Shown piece after piece: positions 10,710-22,642 of a stretch of DNA of 64,000 nucleotides (its first letter is position 1; the number at the start of each line of letters is the position of its first letter). A program made the translations under genes and the position numbers. The notes beneath the pieces were generated by a model. The model did not search any database. It had not been told where the DNA came from and saw nothing but the letters and a program-made list of their open reading frames with translations. The stretch comes from Pisaster brevispinus (lineage: Eukaryota; Echinodermata; Asteroidea; Forcipulatida; Asteriidae). The stretch is taken from positions 12,402,591 to 12,466,590 of the forward strand of contig JAMKCF010000002.1 of the NCBI GenBank assembly GCA_023634235.1, given 5' to 3'.

Positions 10710-12349
10710 TTAGGGGGCGTGGCGGATACTCCCTTCTCTTAGGTTCCCAACAGTTTCCCTGTCGACGATTCCAGCATAAACAGTCTCCTCTTCTTCCGAG
10801 CTGACGATTCTTAGCGATCCTCGGGAGAGATCCAAGTCGGCGTAGATAAGCCCCTCAGCGTTCTTTAGTCTGGGGTCATCTTTAGCGGCTCCATCTCCAT
10901 CACGGTCTGCTGTTTGCTCTGGTGGTTCGGACTTGGCTTCGGTCTTGGGTCGGGTTCGGGATTTGGAGAGATGGTACGGCGTGACGTGGGGAGGTTTCTT
11001 CCCGGTGGGTGCTTGGCCGGGTTTGCTTCCCGCTACCGGTGCAACCTTTACATCGGGGATGGTATCCCGTTGAATCTCATCTCTTCCCGCGTCCTTAGCC
11101 GTGATTACACCACCCTTCGGTTCATCCTGTTCAGCTGCAATACTGGGGTGGTTTTTATCGACAAGAGCATACACTGGATCAAGACGACGTGGTTTATACC
11201 CACAGTCAAATGGTGGAGGTTCCTCCACAGACAGGGGTATGTCCTCACACACCTGGTCGCGGTGAACGTCTACCTGTGGCTGCGAATCCAATATGTGTGG
11301 TTCAACTGCCCCATCCTCTCGTGGAGAACTCGGCGATGCATTAGCACACTCAGAAGCAGCATGCTTGGTCGGTTGAGTTTCGGCTAACTCAACGGCATCA
11401 GCATCTCTCATGTCACCATCTTGAGGGTCGGGACGCTGAGATCGTGTCTTGTTTCGTCCTTTGAAGACGAGACAGTAGATAAGACATACGATGAGGAGTA
11501 TCAAGAAGACTACAACCACACCCCCTCCAGCAAATAGGGCTGTGTTTCCGTTTCCCGAATGGTCGATCCCGGTGTCAGTTTCCCGTTTGGTTTGGATTGA
11601 TGGTGAATGAGGTTGTGAATCACCCTCAGCGGTCATTGTTGGAGCACTTGATCTGTCTACAGTTGATGGTCCAGGGATAACAGAGTCTTGATTAGCTGTT
11701 AAAAGATCGGAGTTAATGGTGGATTTGTCGGTTACAATTGGTTGGGTTATAATTGGGTGATCGTGAACTCGAATTGTAAAATTGTCACTTGTTTTGACGA
11801 GAGTAGCTCCACTGTATGCCTCACAAGTTACCTTTGAACGATTGTGTTTTTCTTGTATGTTCTTAATTTCTAGAGTTTTACCATTTTCACCATCGGATTC
11901 CGTGTCAAAATATGTTGCACTAAGTCCGTTTAATTTCCATTTATAGGTCAGACGAGCTCCGTTTGCTTTACAACTAAATACAACACTTTTCCCTGCAGTT
12001 ATTTTAGGAGGGTTTGCCTTCACTGTAATGGTCAATAAAGATGGTATGATGAGTGCCACGTGTCCTAAAGTTATATTAGTGTTTTTTGGTGCTTTTGCGT
12101 GACCTATCTTGCACCTGTATTTGCGAGCATCATTCTCCTCAACTCCTGTGATATTGAGAGACCAGTTGGGACCAGCCAAGAAACCTCACACTTGCCGTGT
12201 GTACACTTGTCAAAGTCAGTTGAACAAGTAAAAATCGCGTTAGTTCCCACTTCGGCCACGACATCCCTTGGCTGACCCGTGAGTTCACACGCTCTGCCTC
12301 CATAAGACAACAAAGAAAACACTGCGAAAGCTACGAGCAACATCTTCAT
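10710..12349 (-). pseudogene. G3: long-tail receptor (class A), broken by an 85-bp deletion in Ig1
   Basis: The 5' part (ATG at 12349, with a second in-frame ATG at 12343) encodes the signal peptide and the first half of Ig1 as far as CEVSWL. Compared with G1, about 85 bp (4490-4574 in G1) are then missing, removing the C'-E part of Ig1 and shifting the frame, so translation ends soon after with unrelated residues. The rest of Ig1, Ig2, stalk, span and tail remain open in another frame down to 10710. That part keeps LIYADL and an ITSM-like TVYAGI. The deletion junction is at about 12174. Good conservation downstream suggests the break is recent. A restart inside Ig1 would give a protein without a signal peptide. 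Confidence 0.85.
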
Positions 12350-12447
12350 TTTGTAGCTGTATTAAACTCGTAAGAAGTGGTGAGGTTTTGTTGAATTCAG
12401 AAATATCGAAGTGTTAACCTCTTTGAACACTCTTTTCAACCAACAAG

Positions 12448-12455
12448 TGACGTCA
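12448..12455. promoter_or_regulatory. CRE/ATF palindrome upstream of G3
   Basis: TGACGTCA, 99 bp from the outer ATG (12349) and 105 bp from the inner ATG (12343), so the inner ATG is the one in the usual position. Confidence 0.55.
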
Positions 12456-13934
12456 TCAGACAACAGGGGGCTGAAGTTAGTCAGATTAAATCAACTTAGA
12501 TTTACAGTATTGTATAAGCAATTCTATAAAATTCTGCAACTGGCGGTTTCGAACATGGCAAGGAACGTCCCTCATGTCCAATGTTAAGGAAGCATCAATG
12601 GTGGATTGCTTATACAGTATTTTGAGTTTTGATGTTTATTTTAATTATCTGACTTCCTCGTTAAGAGGGAAACTTGTAGTTGGTGTAATGCCCCGCCTCT
12701 CGGTTAATCGAGCCAGTTGTGGACAAAATCAATGTTGTTTTTAAAGGGAAAGCCAAATCATTGTTTTGGGAGAGTAAATTATTTCCTATCCTTTAGTCTC
12801 AAACAAACTTACACAATGTGCGAGTTATGTGCGTAATCAAACATTTTGGGGAACATTTTCCAACGCACATCGCTTTATAGTTGCATGGCCCAGTTTTTAT
12901 CAAAAGAGTTTCTTTAGATAATGTTTATCTGAACGAATTCACGGGGTCCCAACATTAATAGAAAAAAAAGTTTTTAAAACCCTGCGGTGCCGCGCATTGC
13001 TGTTAAATACTACATGTGTGCAATTGGTTACTGCAGCGTGCAGTAAGTTAAATACTTCTCATTTGCAATGTTTAACTTCAACTTCCTGAAGAAACATTCA
13101 CTGACCGCAACAATTTCTTAGAGCTAAGCGAAAACAAACCCGTTTCAATGTCATGCCAAAACTTGTCCGCTTGTTACCATACTGTAATCTAATTGGTCAT
13201 GCGTGTGTGACGTCATATCGTTTACGGTGCCAAGCCAAATAACGCCCTGCGTCCACAGAGCATGCTCAGTCGACATTTTTTTGGCAGCGGACACTTTTTG
13301 GCAAGACACCGGTGGCCAGAATAGGTCTTGACGACAGTCGTTTACAACTCCAATGTATTTCCACGTGATGGATTTGATCAAAACTATTGTAATGGAAAAG
13401 AGGCTCTACTTTAGCGTTAGGTAATTTAAAAAATAATAATTCATGAGTCGAATTTTTGTGTGTAAAATTAAAAATCTTGAAAAGTCTAACCTAGCCAACA
13501 ACTCAGTTGTTTTTTTTAGGTCGAAACAACTATGACGCAGTAACACAAACAATGCACAAAAACAATTCACCAACAATGAATGAAACGCTTCAACAATGAC
13601 TGAAGCTAAAACAGTTTCTGGTTGGGGTCGCTCAATAAGTACGCCCCTTGTGAACTTTGTCACGAAGATGGAAGTTATTTGGTCGTAAAGTTAGTTTCTT
13701 GGTTGATACACCTAGAAAACCACAGTGATTGGATGATTTTCATATGGCATAGAGAGACAAAGAATATACTTTTTTCAATCTCTTTATTTTCTTCAATCGA
13801 TCATCTATAAACAATCCGGTTTGCCAGCAGAGTACCCTGACCCCGACAGTGTTATCCTTATTGGACGAGATCTTGAGACCTTTACTTTAATCGAAGTGTT
13901 GAATGGACCCTAGTGACACCCCCATCTCAGACCA

Positions 13935-14212
13935 GGGGACAGTTTCGTAGCGCTGCCGGTAAGGAAATTGTTGTGCTAACTATTGCTAACTATAGCTTAA
14001 GCGTACAAGCGTATTTCACAGGTTAGCAAGACAATTTGGCAGCCATCTTGTGCGTTCGCCTTAGATTTGCATTGTTACGTCATTAATTTGCATACAGTAA
14101 GCACCGGAAGGTTATAACATGCCTTTTCGTGTGCTTACAGTTAGCAGCAGTATGAAATGGAAATCACACAGTAAGCACGACATTGGCCGTTAAGCAACTC
14201 TATGAAATTGGG
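13935..14212. mobile_element. Foldback MITE, family 2, copy b
   Basis: Left end GGGGACAGTTTCGTAGCGCT, right end AGCAACTCTATGAAATTGGG, with GTAAGCAC words inside. It sits at the same place as the copy at 6474-6750, so it was inserted before the modules were duplicated. Confidence 0.75.
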
Positions 14213-14262
14213 TACCGACAGAAAACTCAAACAACCAAACTTATTTCACAATATGTTATTAA

Positions 14263-15619
14263 AGGGGCACACCGGCTTCGTTGGGCTATTTGGGCTACAA
14301 AATAGGCTAACATATGACTTCAAAGGTCTTTCAGGAATGGAGAAGAAAGGTTCCTAAGAGAAACCATCCAATTTTGCCGTTTTTGAGCATTTTTCAAAAA
14401 ACGAAGGTCACGTGATTTATCCGAACCAAAAAAGTGGTTCGGATAAATCACGTGATCTTCGGAGATAGTTTTACTTCCAGCCGTATAAAAGTAAATTACT
14501 GAACCAAATTTAAATCTGTTTAAAAAAAATTATTCATGAGTATTTGACAAAAAAGACTAAGTATTCAGATTATTGATACAATTTTTAAATAATGATGAAA
14601 AATCGAACGTAAGATTCGCATTCAGAGAGTCCGTGCAACCGAAGCGTGTTTTACGGCGCACCAGCGTGGGAGCTAGCGGAACGTAAACCTAGGGGCATAT
14701 CCCGTACAGCCTGTGCCGTGTCTCGTGGGGCCAGAGAGACAAGCCCGGGCATGAACTCCCCAGCTTGCCGGTCTAGCCGTGAGCTTGGGAGCTTATCGGA
14801 GGGGTAGGGAGCCAGACCAACAATTACATTTTTTTAGGAGGGTTTCAGTCTGATACCCTAGCTATTATCCCCTAACTCCTGCAACGTGTTGCCTGCGCTA
14901 CACACGCGGGACGACAACGGGAAATATTTATCCTATACAGCTGGTCTACTTCTATGATAGCTGCACAATGTCCACCCATTGCTGCTTTTGCTGGCTTTCC
15001 CTTTGGATTTATCGTTGTTGTTTTTTTACTTTTTACTTTTCGTTGGACCACCTTTTAGGTGTTTTTCCTTGCGATGTTTTTTGTACCGATCCTTGGATGT
15101 CGAAGAAACGTTCTCCATTGCAAGTACATACACCATTACATAGTACGTCGTCGTACACAGAATACAGGTTGGGGTGCGTTTTCGCGGTCGTACCAATAAC
15201 TGTTTCAATGGCAAGTTCAACCGAAACAGTTATTGGTTGCGAGCGGACTTCGACTAGGACTGACCATAGAGCAAGGAACCTTCCCTTGGACTGACGTCCG
15301 TTCATGTCTGTTTTTTAATTTACTCGTGAATTTGTGCGATGGATATGAAGTCTGGATTTTCATGCCTCGCCATTGTTATAATTGATACATAAAAAGAGCA
15401 CTAGTCTACTTACAACACTGCGCAACATTGTACGTAAACTTGACAGTTGCAACGGCTGGAAAAGCGTATAAGCTGACCTTTGACCGCGTTTTGTTGTTTT
15501 CACATTTTTCGTTAATTACGTGATATTTTGATGATTTTATTTTTACAACAACCATCTACAAATTATTGTCTGTCATTCCACATCACTATATTAGGTAAAC
15601 TGTAAGCCGGTGTGTCCCT
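14263..15619. mobile_element. 1.36-kb non-autonomous DNA element with TTAA target duplication
   Basis: TTAA at 14259-14262 and again at 15620-15623 bounds an element starting AGGGGCACACCGGCTT and ending AAGCCGGTGTGTCCCT: 16-bp terminal inverted repeats with one mismatch. The unoccupied site (ATGTTATTAATTTCGTTGAG) is seen at 6791 and 29151. TTAA duplication is typical of piggyBac-type transposition, though these ends are not the classic CCC start. Two internal hairpins occur: 21-bp arms at 14408-14428/14435-14455 and 14-bp arms at 15193-15206/15223-15236. No transposase is recognisable; short ORFs at 14968-15305 resemble nothing I can name. Confidence 0.88.
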
Positions 15620-16754
15620 TTAATTTCGTTGAGTTTGCCAATTCGATTCAGATTTAATACAAGTACACAATATGAGTTTTATTTAATGAAAATAACTTGC
15701 CGAAAACAGTTCTCCGTCAGTGTTAAGTCGGTCCCTGACAGGGGACTTGACAAAAACCCACCAGAAACGTGGACCATGCCCCGTTGCAGTCAGCGGGCTC
15801 ACTGATTCGCCGCAAGAGGGCGTTACGAGAAGCTTTAAATGTATTTCTTTTTTTTCTTTCTTATAAATAAATGATAACAAGAGTTTGTTTACACTTAAAA
15901 TTAACACAAAAATGTACGAAGTAAAAAAAAATGAATTCATGATTGGTAACTGGATAAAAAAGTGCCAGTGTATGATTCCTTTAGTTTAAAAGCTTACTGG
16001 TTATGTAAAACAGACATCTACCTTTTTTTACGGTGAAACATTTTCGTCATAAATAATCGAGAAACTGGACATGAAAACCTTTAAAAAATATAACAGTTGA
16101 TTTCGGTTGTTCACAACCAAAATTAAGAACTGTGTGTTTTCATGCTGAAAACTGTGCATAGTTTTTCACTATTTCCTCCCAACTCACACAACGGATTAAG
16201 CCCAACTATTCACATGTTTTTTATTTCCTGTATATCGTTGATCACACAAGAAATGGACACTGTCTGCGACTATTTTGTCAGCTCTACCAATCCCAAGACC
16301 GTGAACACCCAACTCGAAAATGTTGTCACTGCTGTATTTGGTTGTCATGCCGAAACAGCTCGTAAATTTCTCTCTCTAGTTAATTAAACTGTTGCTAAGA
16401 AATACACTGACCTAAGTATCGCTACTTTATTTACAAGAACATTCTAATAACACATCTTTGATTTTTCTAAGCATTCCAGCATTGAAACCCATAAATTCAC
16501 CGCTTGAATAATGTCATTGATTTAATATCCATGCAGATGGATCTGACTGTAAACGCTGACAGCCAGCTTTGAATGTTAAGGAATTTCAAGAAGAAAGCAT
16601 GGCATATATAGTGATGGCAAAATAGAAAGTTATTATACAAACTTTGAGCAAAAGAATTCTAAATGGTTTTATTTTAAATATCAAGTAAAAAACAAAACCA
16701 CAAGGGAAACTGACTGGGTTTGTTTTAAATAGTTTGAGATTGAAAAAGACAAAT

Positions 16755-16827
16755 TGGTTAAAGCCGGATTTGAACCAACGACCTCCGGATTTACATTCTG
16801 GCGCTCTACCAACTGAGCTATCAAGAG
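16755..16827 (-). tRNA. tRNA-Tyr(GUA)-like pseudogene downstream of G4
   Basis: The anticodon loop ATGTAAA keeps T33 and reads GTA, so tyrosine is the best origin. Intron-less, with an unpaired acceptor stem. Lies 293 bp past the G4 stop. Confidence 0.7.
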
Positions 16828-17119
16828 GCGGTATCTCTATGTTGTCAATATTTTTTCAGGGTTTTTTCTTTTTACAATTGACTATTATAGAGTGTTTGGC
16901 CATCCTTATATCAACCGTCTGTGCTCCAGCTAACCCCCCGAACCCCATGTCAGCTTCCCGAAAATTGTTCTCCATCCCTATCGTCATTCAACTCTTCGTT
17001 CCTTGCTGTTTACTCCATAGCAACTTTTCCACATGACTGCTTCTGTTTCCCAAAACTTACTTTTGTGTCTTATAACGTTTGTACGTAAATGCTATCATAC
17101 CTGATCGGGACGTCTTGGT

Positions 17120-18140
17120 TTACAACACCTCTACGTAGTGGTGCATGTCATCACTCCCACGGTCGCGCTGAGTTTTCACCCGTTTCTGTGAGTGGATTCG
17201 GTGTGGCCTGATTGACTTATTCCCTGCTGTAGAACTCGTCGATGCCTTAGCACTCTCAGAAGCAGCATGCTTGGTCGGTTGAGTTTCTGCTAACTCAATG
17301 GCACCCGCATCTCTCCACTCACCACCTTGAGACGTGAGGCTTTCAGACTTTGTCTTGCCTCGGAAGACGAGCCAGTAGACAAGGATCACAATGTCGAGGA
17401 TCAAGAAGACGGCAGCCACGCCCACTCCTATGAAGTGCACTGAGTTTCTGCTTGTAAGATGGTCGATCCACGGGTCAGGTTCCTGTTTGGTTTGAAATGA
17501 TGGGGAATGAGGTTGTGAATCAACCTCAACGGTCACTGCTGGTTGTGCACGTGATCTGTAATCTTGGGTTGATGGATCAGGGATAATAGAGTTTCGAATA
17601 GTTGTTGTAAGATCGGGGTTGATGGTGGATTTGTCGGGTACGATTGGTTTAGGTAGGATTTGGCGGCTGTGAACTCGAATCATAAAGTTGTTACTTTTCT
17701 TGACTAATGTGTCTCCGCTGTACGCAGCACAAGTTACAGAAGTTCCATCCCAATTTGTTTGTATGTCTTGAACTTCTAGAGTTTTATTGTCTGTGCCAAG
17801 CTCAAAGTGCAAGGACGTCTCACCCCAATTTGTTATATCGATTCCGTTGAATTTCCATTTGTATGTCAAATGAGCTCCTTTCGCTCCTCTAGTAAAACAA
17901 CTAAAGACAACATTTTCCCCTCAGTTATTTGGGAAGGATTTGTCTCAACCGTAATGTTGATCACTGATGGAATAACGATAGTTGCGTTTTCAGAATCTAC
18001 AGTTTTTGCCGATTCCTCAGAGCGACTACTAATGCTGCATCTGTATTTGCGACGATCAGCAATTTCAACTCCGCTGATATTGAGATTCCAGTTGGAACCA
18101 CCAGATATTGAAAACCTGTCTATTAAATGATCATACACTG
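17120..18140 (-). pseudogene. G4: 5'-truncated, frameshifted short-tail receptor (class B)
   Basis: The remnant begins inside Ig1 (about residue 72 of G9 numbering, at the VYDHLIDRFSISGG region) and runs to the normal short-tail stop. Signal peptide, the first four Ig1 cysteines and the promoter are missing. At 18138-18140 (CTG) the gene joins directly to sequence normally found about 0.9-1.0 kb downstream of short-tail genes (TATATCGTTGATCACAC). A C-run at 17917-17920 has four bases where relatives have five, shifting the frame in Ig2. The 3' part is open: span with Asp, tail ending HHYVEVL. The apparent Met-initiated upstream peptide is read from the flanking repeat and is not receptor sequence. 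Confidence 0.88.
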
Positions 18141-19109
18141 TATATCGTTGATCACACAAAACATGAACACTGTCTGCGACTATTTCGTCAGCTCTACCGA
18201 TCCTGTATAATACCGTGAACACCCAACTCGAAATTGTTGTCAGTGCTGTATTTGGTTGTTATGCCAGAAAATATTGTAACTTTCTCTCTCTAGTTTAACT
18301 GTTGCTGAGAATTACACTGACCTAAGTATCGCTACTTTATTTACAAGAACATTCTAATAACACATCATTGGTTTTTCGAAGCAATCCAGCATTGAAATCC
18401 ATCAGTTCACCGCTAGAATAATTTCATTAATTTGTGATCCATGCAGATGGATCTGACTGTAAACGCTGTAACAGCCAACTTAAATGTTAAGGAATTTAAA
18501 GAAGAAAGCTTAGCATTAATAGTAATGGCAAAATAGAAAGGTGTATATACATACTTTGAGCAAAATAATTCTAAATGATTCAGTGGTTTTATTTTAAATA
18601 TCAAGTAAAAACAAACACAAGAGAAACTGACTGGGTTCGTTTTAAATAGTTTGAGATTGAACAAAGACAAATTGGTTGAAGCCGGATTTGAACCAACGAC
18701 CTCCGGATTTACGTTCTGTCGCTCTACCAACTGAGCTACCAACGTTAAAGGTATCTCTATGTTGTCAGTGTTTTTGTTCGGGTTGCCAGCCAGTCAAAAT
18801 TCATAGTTATATTTCAATCACTATTTAATAATGTTTTAGTTTTTCTGTTTTTTTTACAATTGACTATATAGAGTGTTTTGCCATCTTTATATCAACCATC
18901 TGTGCTCAAGCTCAACCCCAACTCCCTGTCAGCTTCCCGAAAACTGTTCTTTGTTCCCCTTCGCTATCTTCAGTCTACTCTTCGTTCCTTACAGTTCACT
19001 CCATAGCAACTTGTCTACATGACTGTTTCTGTTTCACAAAACTTACTTTTGTGTCTTACATACCTTTTGTCCATAAAAGCTATTATACACCGGATCGGGA
19101 TGTCTGGGT
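18141..19109. other. Spacer between G4 remnant and G5 (3' flank of G5)
   Basis: Consists of the short-tail 3' flank: the TATCGTTGATCACAC segment, the CTAGTTTAACTGTTGCT segment, the tRNA-like sequence and the region before the G5 stop. The usual 5 kb of intergenic module is absent, which is explained by the deletion that truncated G4. Confidence 0.75.
18673..18745 (-). tRNA. tRNA-Tyr-like pseudogene downstream of G5
   Basis: Same tRNA-derived sequence (GTA loop) with C33 in place of T and a changed anticodon stem (GACAG). Lies 365 bp past the G5 stop. Not expected to fold as a functional tRNA. Confidence 0.65.
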
Positions 19110-20294
19110 TTACAACACCTCTACGTAGTGGTGCATGTCATCACTCCCACGGTCGCGCTGAGTTTTCACCTGTTTCTGTGAGTGGAATCGGTGTGGCCTG
19201 ATTGACTCATTCCCTGCTGTAGAACTCGTCGATGCCTTAGCACTCTCAGAAGCAGCATGCTTGGTCGGTTGAGTTTCTGCTAACTCAACGGCACCCGCAT
19301 CTCTCCGCTCACCACCTTGAGACGTGAGGCTTTCAGACTTTGTCTTGCCTCGGAAGACGAGCCAGTAGACAAGGATCACAATGTCGAGGATCAAGAAGAC
19401 GGCAGCCACGCCCACTCCTATGAAGTGCACAGAGTTTCCGCTTCCAAGATGGTCGACCCCGGGGTCAGGTTCCTGTTTGGTTTGGATAGATGGGGAATGA
19501 GGCTGAGAATTAACCTCCTCGGTCACCAAATCTCGATTAGTTGTTATAAGATTCGGGTTGACGGTAGAGATTTCGGGTATGTTTGGTTGAGCTGTGATTC
19601 GGCGATCGTTAACTCGAATCGTGAAATTTTCACTTGTTTTGACGAGTGTGTCTCTACTGTACGCGGCACAAGTTACATTAGTGCCATCCTGTCCTCTTTG
19701 CATGCTCTGAAATTGTACAGTTTGTTTGTCTTTTCCGAGCTCAAATTCTATTGAACTTTGGAAGAACTCAATATTCAGCCCGAGCAAAAACCATTTATAT
19801 TTGAAATGGGCTCCTCTCGTCATTTGGACAAGACAACTAAAGGTACCACTTTTTCCTTCAGTTAATTGAGACTGGTTTGTCATCACTGTGATGTTGATTG
19901 TCGATGGTATAAATAGTGCCACACTCTCAGAAATTACTGGTTTTACTGATGTATTTGAAGAACGAATCTTGCATCTGTATTTTTGAGCATCGTTCATCCG
20001 AACTTTGCTGATTTTGAGAGACCACTTGTTACCGCCAGATATTGAAAACCTGTCAACGAAACCGCTAAACAACACGTTACATGAACTAATCTGTTCATAT
20101 GTGTCATTTATCAGAATATGCCAAGTAACCGCACAATTTTCGTTCTTACACTCGCCTGTCTCAATATCAGTTGGACACTTAAAAATCGCGTTAGTTCCCA
20201 CTTCGGCCACGACATCCTCTGGCTGACCCGTGAGTTCACACGCTCTGCCTCTGTATGACAACAAAGAAAACACTGCGACAGCTACGAGGAACAT
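19110..20294 (-). CDS. G5: short-tail two-Ig receptor with Asp in the span (class C, short stalk)
   Basis: Single-exon ORF of 394 aa. Signal peptide, six-Cys Ig1 with the GECKNENC spacing of class C, and Ig2 (TFSCLVQ...VTCAAYS) are followed by a stalk about 18 residues shorter than in G2: the ST(E/K)DYRSRAPP segment is missing. The span FIGVGVAAVFLILDIVILVYW has Asp304, and the tail ends DDMHHYVEVL. By eye the closest relative is G11, which shares the short stalk and nearly the same 5' flank. The ATG at 20294 is chosen because the signal peptide starts there and the CRE spacing fits; no earlier in-frame ATG is apparent. Role as a non-inhibitory paired receptor is inferred. Confidence 0.9.
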   Translation of the reverse strand: MFLVAVAVFSLLSYRGRACELTGQPEDVVAEVGTNAIFKCPTDIETGECKNENCAVTWHILINDTYEQISSCNVLFSGFVDRFSISGGNKWSLKISKVRMNDAQKYRCKIRSSNTSVKPVISESVALFIPSTINITVMTNQSQLTEGKSGTFSCLVQMTRGAHFKYKWFLLGLNIEFFQSSIEFELGKDKQTVQFQSMQRGQDGTNVTCAAYSRDTLVKTSENFTIRVNDRRITAQPNIPEISTVNPNLITTNRDLVTEEVNSQPHSPSIQTKQEPDPGVDHLGSGNSVHFIGVGVAAVFLILDIVILVYWLVFRGKTKSESLTSQGGERRDAGAVELAETQPTKHAASESAKASTSSTAGNESIRPHRFHSQKQVKTQRDRGSDDMHHYVEVL

Positions 20295-20391
20295 CTTCAC
20301 GTGATGCTGTGTTAAATTCGTTTTGAGGTTTTGTTGACTTCAGAAATATCGAATTGTTGAACTTTATGACCAAACGCTTCCACTAACGAAG

Positions 20392-20399
20392 TGACGTCA
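20392..20399. promoter_or_regulatory. CRE/ATF palindrome upstream of G5
   Basis: TGACGTCA 98 bp upstream of the ATG. The inverted ETS-like pair lies at 20599-20622. Confidence 0.6.
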
Positions 20400-22261
20400 T
20401 AAGACGACTGGGGTCTAGAGTTAGTCAGATTAAATTAACTTAGCTTTACAGTGTTGTATTATATTAATCAATGTTATAAAATTCTACAACTCCCGGTTCG
20501 ACCGTGGCAAGAAACGTCCCTCATGTCCAATGTTAAGGAAGCATCAACGGTGACTTGTTATATACAGTATTTTTGAGGGTTTTTTATTTTTGTTGTCTGA
20601 CTTCCTCACCAAGGAGGAAATCCGTAGTTGGTTCACTACCCCGCCTCTCGGTAAAATCGAGCCAGTTATGACCCCCCAAAACAACGTTACTTAAAGGGAA
20701 AGCCAAATCAATGTTTTGGAGAGAAAAGTTATTTCCTGTCCGCTCTAGTTTCCGATAAACTCACACAATGTTCGAGTTCTCTGGTATTCAAACATTTTAG
20801 AGATCATTTTCCCATCGTACATTGCTTTAAAGTTGCATGGCCCAGTTTTTGTCAAAATGATTTCTTTACATGTTTATCTGAACGAGTTTTGACAGTGGAT
20901 CGTTTAAAACAAATAATAAATAAACGTAATACAAACATTTCCGCATGTGCAGTGAATATAACAAAAAATACATGTAAAATGCACACATTTTGTACATGGC
21001 TGATGGATGTGATTTAATATCAGGGTCCCAACAGTGCTTGTTTTTTAGTTTGTAAAACCCTGCGATGAGGCGTGCCCCTGTCAAATACCACACGGCTGTA
21101 ATTGGTTACTGCAGCGTGCAGTACGTTGTATATTTTCCGTTTGCATCGTTGATTTCATACTTTAAGGCGTTTACATTTTAATCCAAACTTTCCAGTTTTA
21201 ACGGCCAAAACTGAAGCTACACCTCCAATGCATATAAATGAAACAACGTCGCGCACTTTAAACATCATTGCGCACGAGATTTGCAATGGTCATCATTATT
21301 CTTAAAACAGTTGATGATTGTCAGGGACTTCGTGCACATTGGTATCGGGCTCATAAAATTATTAAAGTAAAATATTTGGTAAAATGTGTTGGTGCATTCT
21401 TTTTCAGATTCAAAATAATTTGCAAAGAAACAACATTTCTGAAAGACGGTATGTGTTTTTCTGGAAAATGCTTCTTGTTTTCCCCTTTCTTAGGTAATTT
21501 AGGTCTTTATGGCCGACTGCTCATTAGTGATTTTAGGTCCTGAATGGTAATTAATAAATTATTTCCATATTTCAGCCAACAGTGTAATTTGTCTTTTCCT
21601 GGAGGGCTCATCTTCACAAAGAGATCTTAACTGCAAATAACTCATGTGTCTAATTAGCTAAGCAATGTGTGACGTCACAATACCAAACACTATGGAGATC
21701 CTGACAACTCATCTATAAAAGATGAATCGTTAGTGGTTTGTGGAACGACCCCACTGGTACCCAACATAGGCGGCTCACCACACTATGATCACTGACGCAT
21801 TGCTCTAAATAGTTGTCACATTAAACACGTTTTCTAGGTATAGTTCCTCAACTTGATTAATTTGTTTAAAGAGATTGCTAGCTCCCTCGAGAGACACATC
21901 CTGTTAAATTCGGATGATTGATTTTCAAAGTGCTTCCCAGAGGCATTCATGTCCCAAACTATCTTTCTTCCATCCCCCAATATAAAAATCTTTGCACTCG
22001 CGCGCTCCTCCCTCTCCCAAGTGTGAGTAAATGCGAAGCAATAATACCAACATCCCGAGACCAACAGTGGCTTTGTATGACGACCCTCACAAGGAACAAC
22101 TTCCTGAAGGAAATTTCACTGACCGCAACAATTTCTTAGAGCTACCCTCGAAAACGATCCCGTGTCAATGTCATGCCAAAACGTGTCCGCTGCTGCCAAA
22201 ATAGTGTCCGCTCATTAGCATACTGTGATCTAATTGGTCTTGCGTTTGTGACACGGCACCA

Positions 22262-22409
22262 GGGGCTGATTTCACAAAGAGATAAGAATAATCTTAAGAT
22301 GAGTTGTCAGTATTTCCATAGTGATTTGTATTGTGAAATCACACTTTGCTCAGCAACTAAGACCATTTGACAGTTAAGATCAATCTTAGCTCTTTGTGAA
22401 ATCGGCCCC
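22262..22409. mobile_element. 148-bp foldback MITE, family 1
   Basis: Starts GGGGCTGATTTCACAAAGAG and ends CTCTTTGTGAAATCGGCCCC, giving terminal inverted repeats of roughly 35 bp with mismatches. Modules at 5.8, 13.2, 44.6 and 53.1 kb show the unoccupied site (CGGYGCCAAGCCAAA), implying a 2-3-bp target duplication (CA or CCA). No coding capacity. Confidence 0.88.
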
Positions 22410-22612
22410 AAGCCAAATAGCGCCATGCGTCAACTGCGCATGCTCAGTTAATATTATTTGGCAGCGGATTATTATTTTTTTGGGGGCAATACACTGGTGA
22501 CCAGAATAGGTCTTGACGACAGTCGTTTACAACTCCAATGTATTTCCACGTAATGGATTCGATCAAAATGATTGAAATTGAATCTAGGCTCTAGTTAAGC
22601 GTTAGATAGCTT

Positions 22613-22642
22613 GTTTGTTTGTTTGTTTGTTTGTTTGTTGTT
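22613..22642. repeat. (TTTG)n simple repeat
   Basis: Short perfect TTTG tract equivalent to those at 1003 and 59290, without the GGGG interruption seen there. Confidence 0.85.

Larger units (their letters stand above)
12350..17119. other. Intergenic module between G3 and G4
   Basis: Same order as the G1-G2 module: promoter; repeat block (about 13000-13930); foldback MITE (13935-14212); then a 1.36-kb TTAA element that splits the usual sequence; GC-rich block (about 15705-15830); one copy of the short-tail 3' unit (about 15940-16610); tRNA-like sequence; G4 3' flank. No host gene is seen. Confidence 0.75.

Noticed and set aside
14968..15305. Overlapping ORFs on both strands inside the TTAA element
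   Set aside because: About 100 aa each, on opposite strands, spanning an internal hairpin. No transposase motif is visible.
17866..18222. An apparent start for G4 at MFTVLYRIGR
   Set aside because: These residues are read from the short-tail 3' flank repeat (similar reading at 46735-46989), fused to G4 by deletion. There is no signal peptide.
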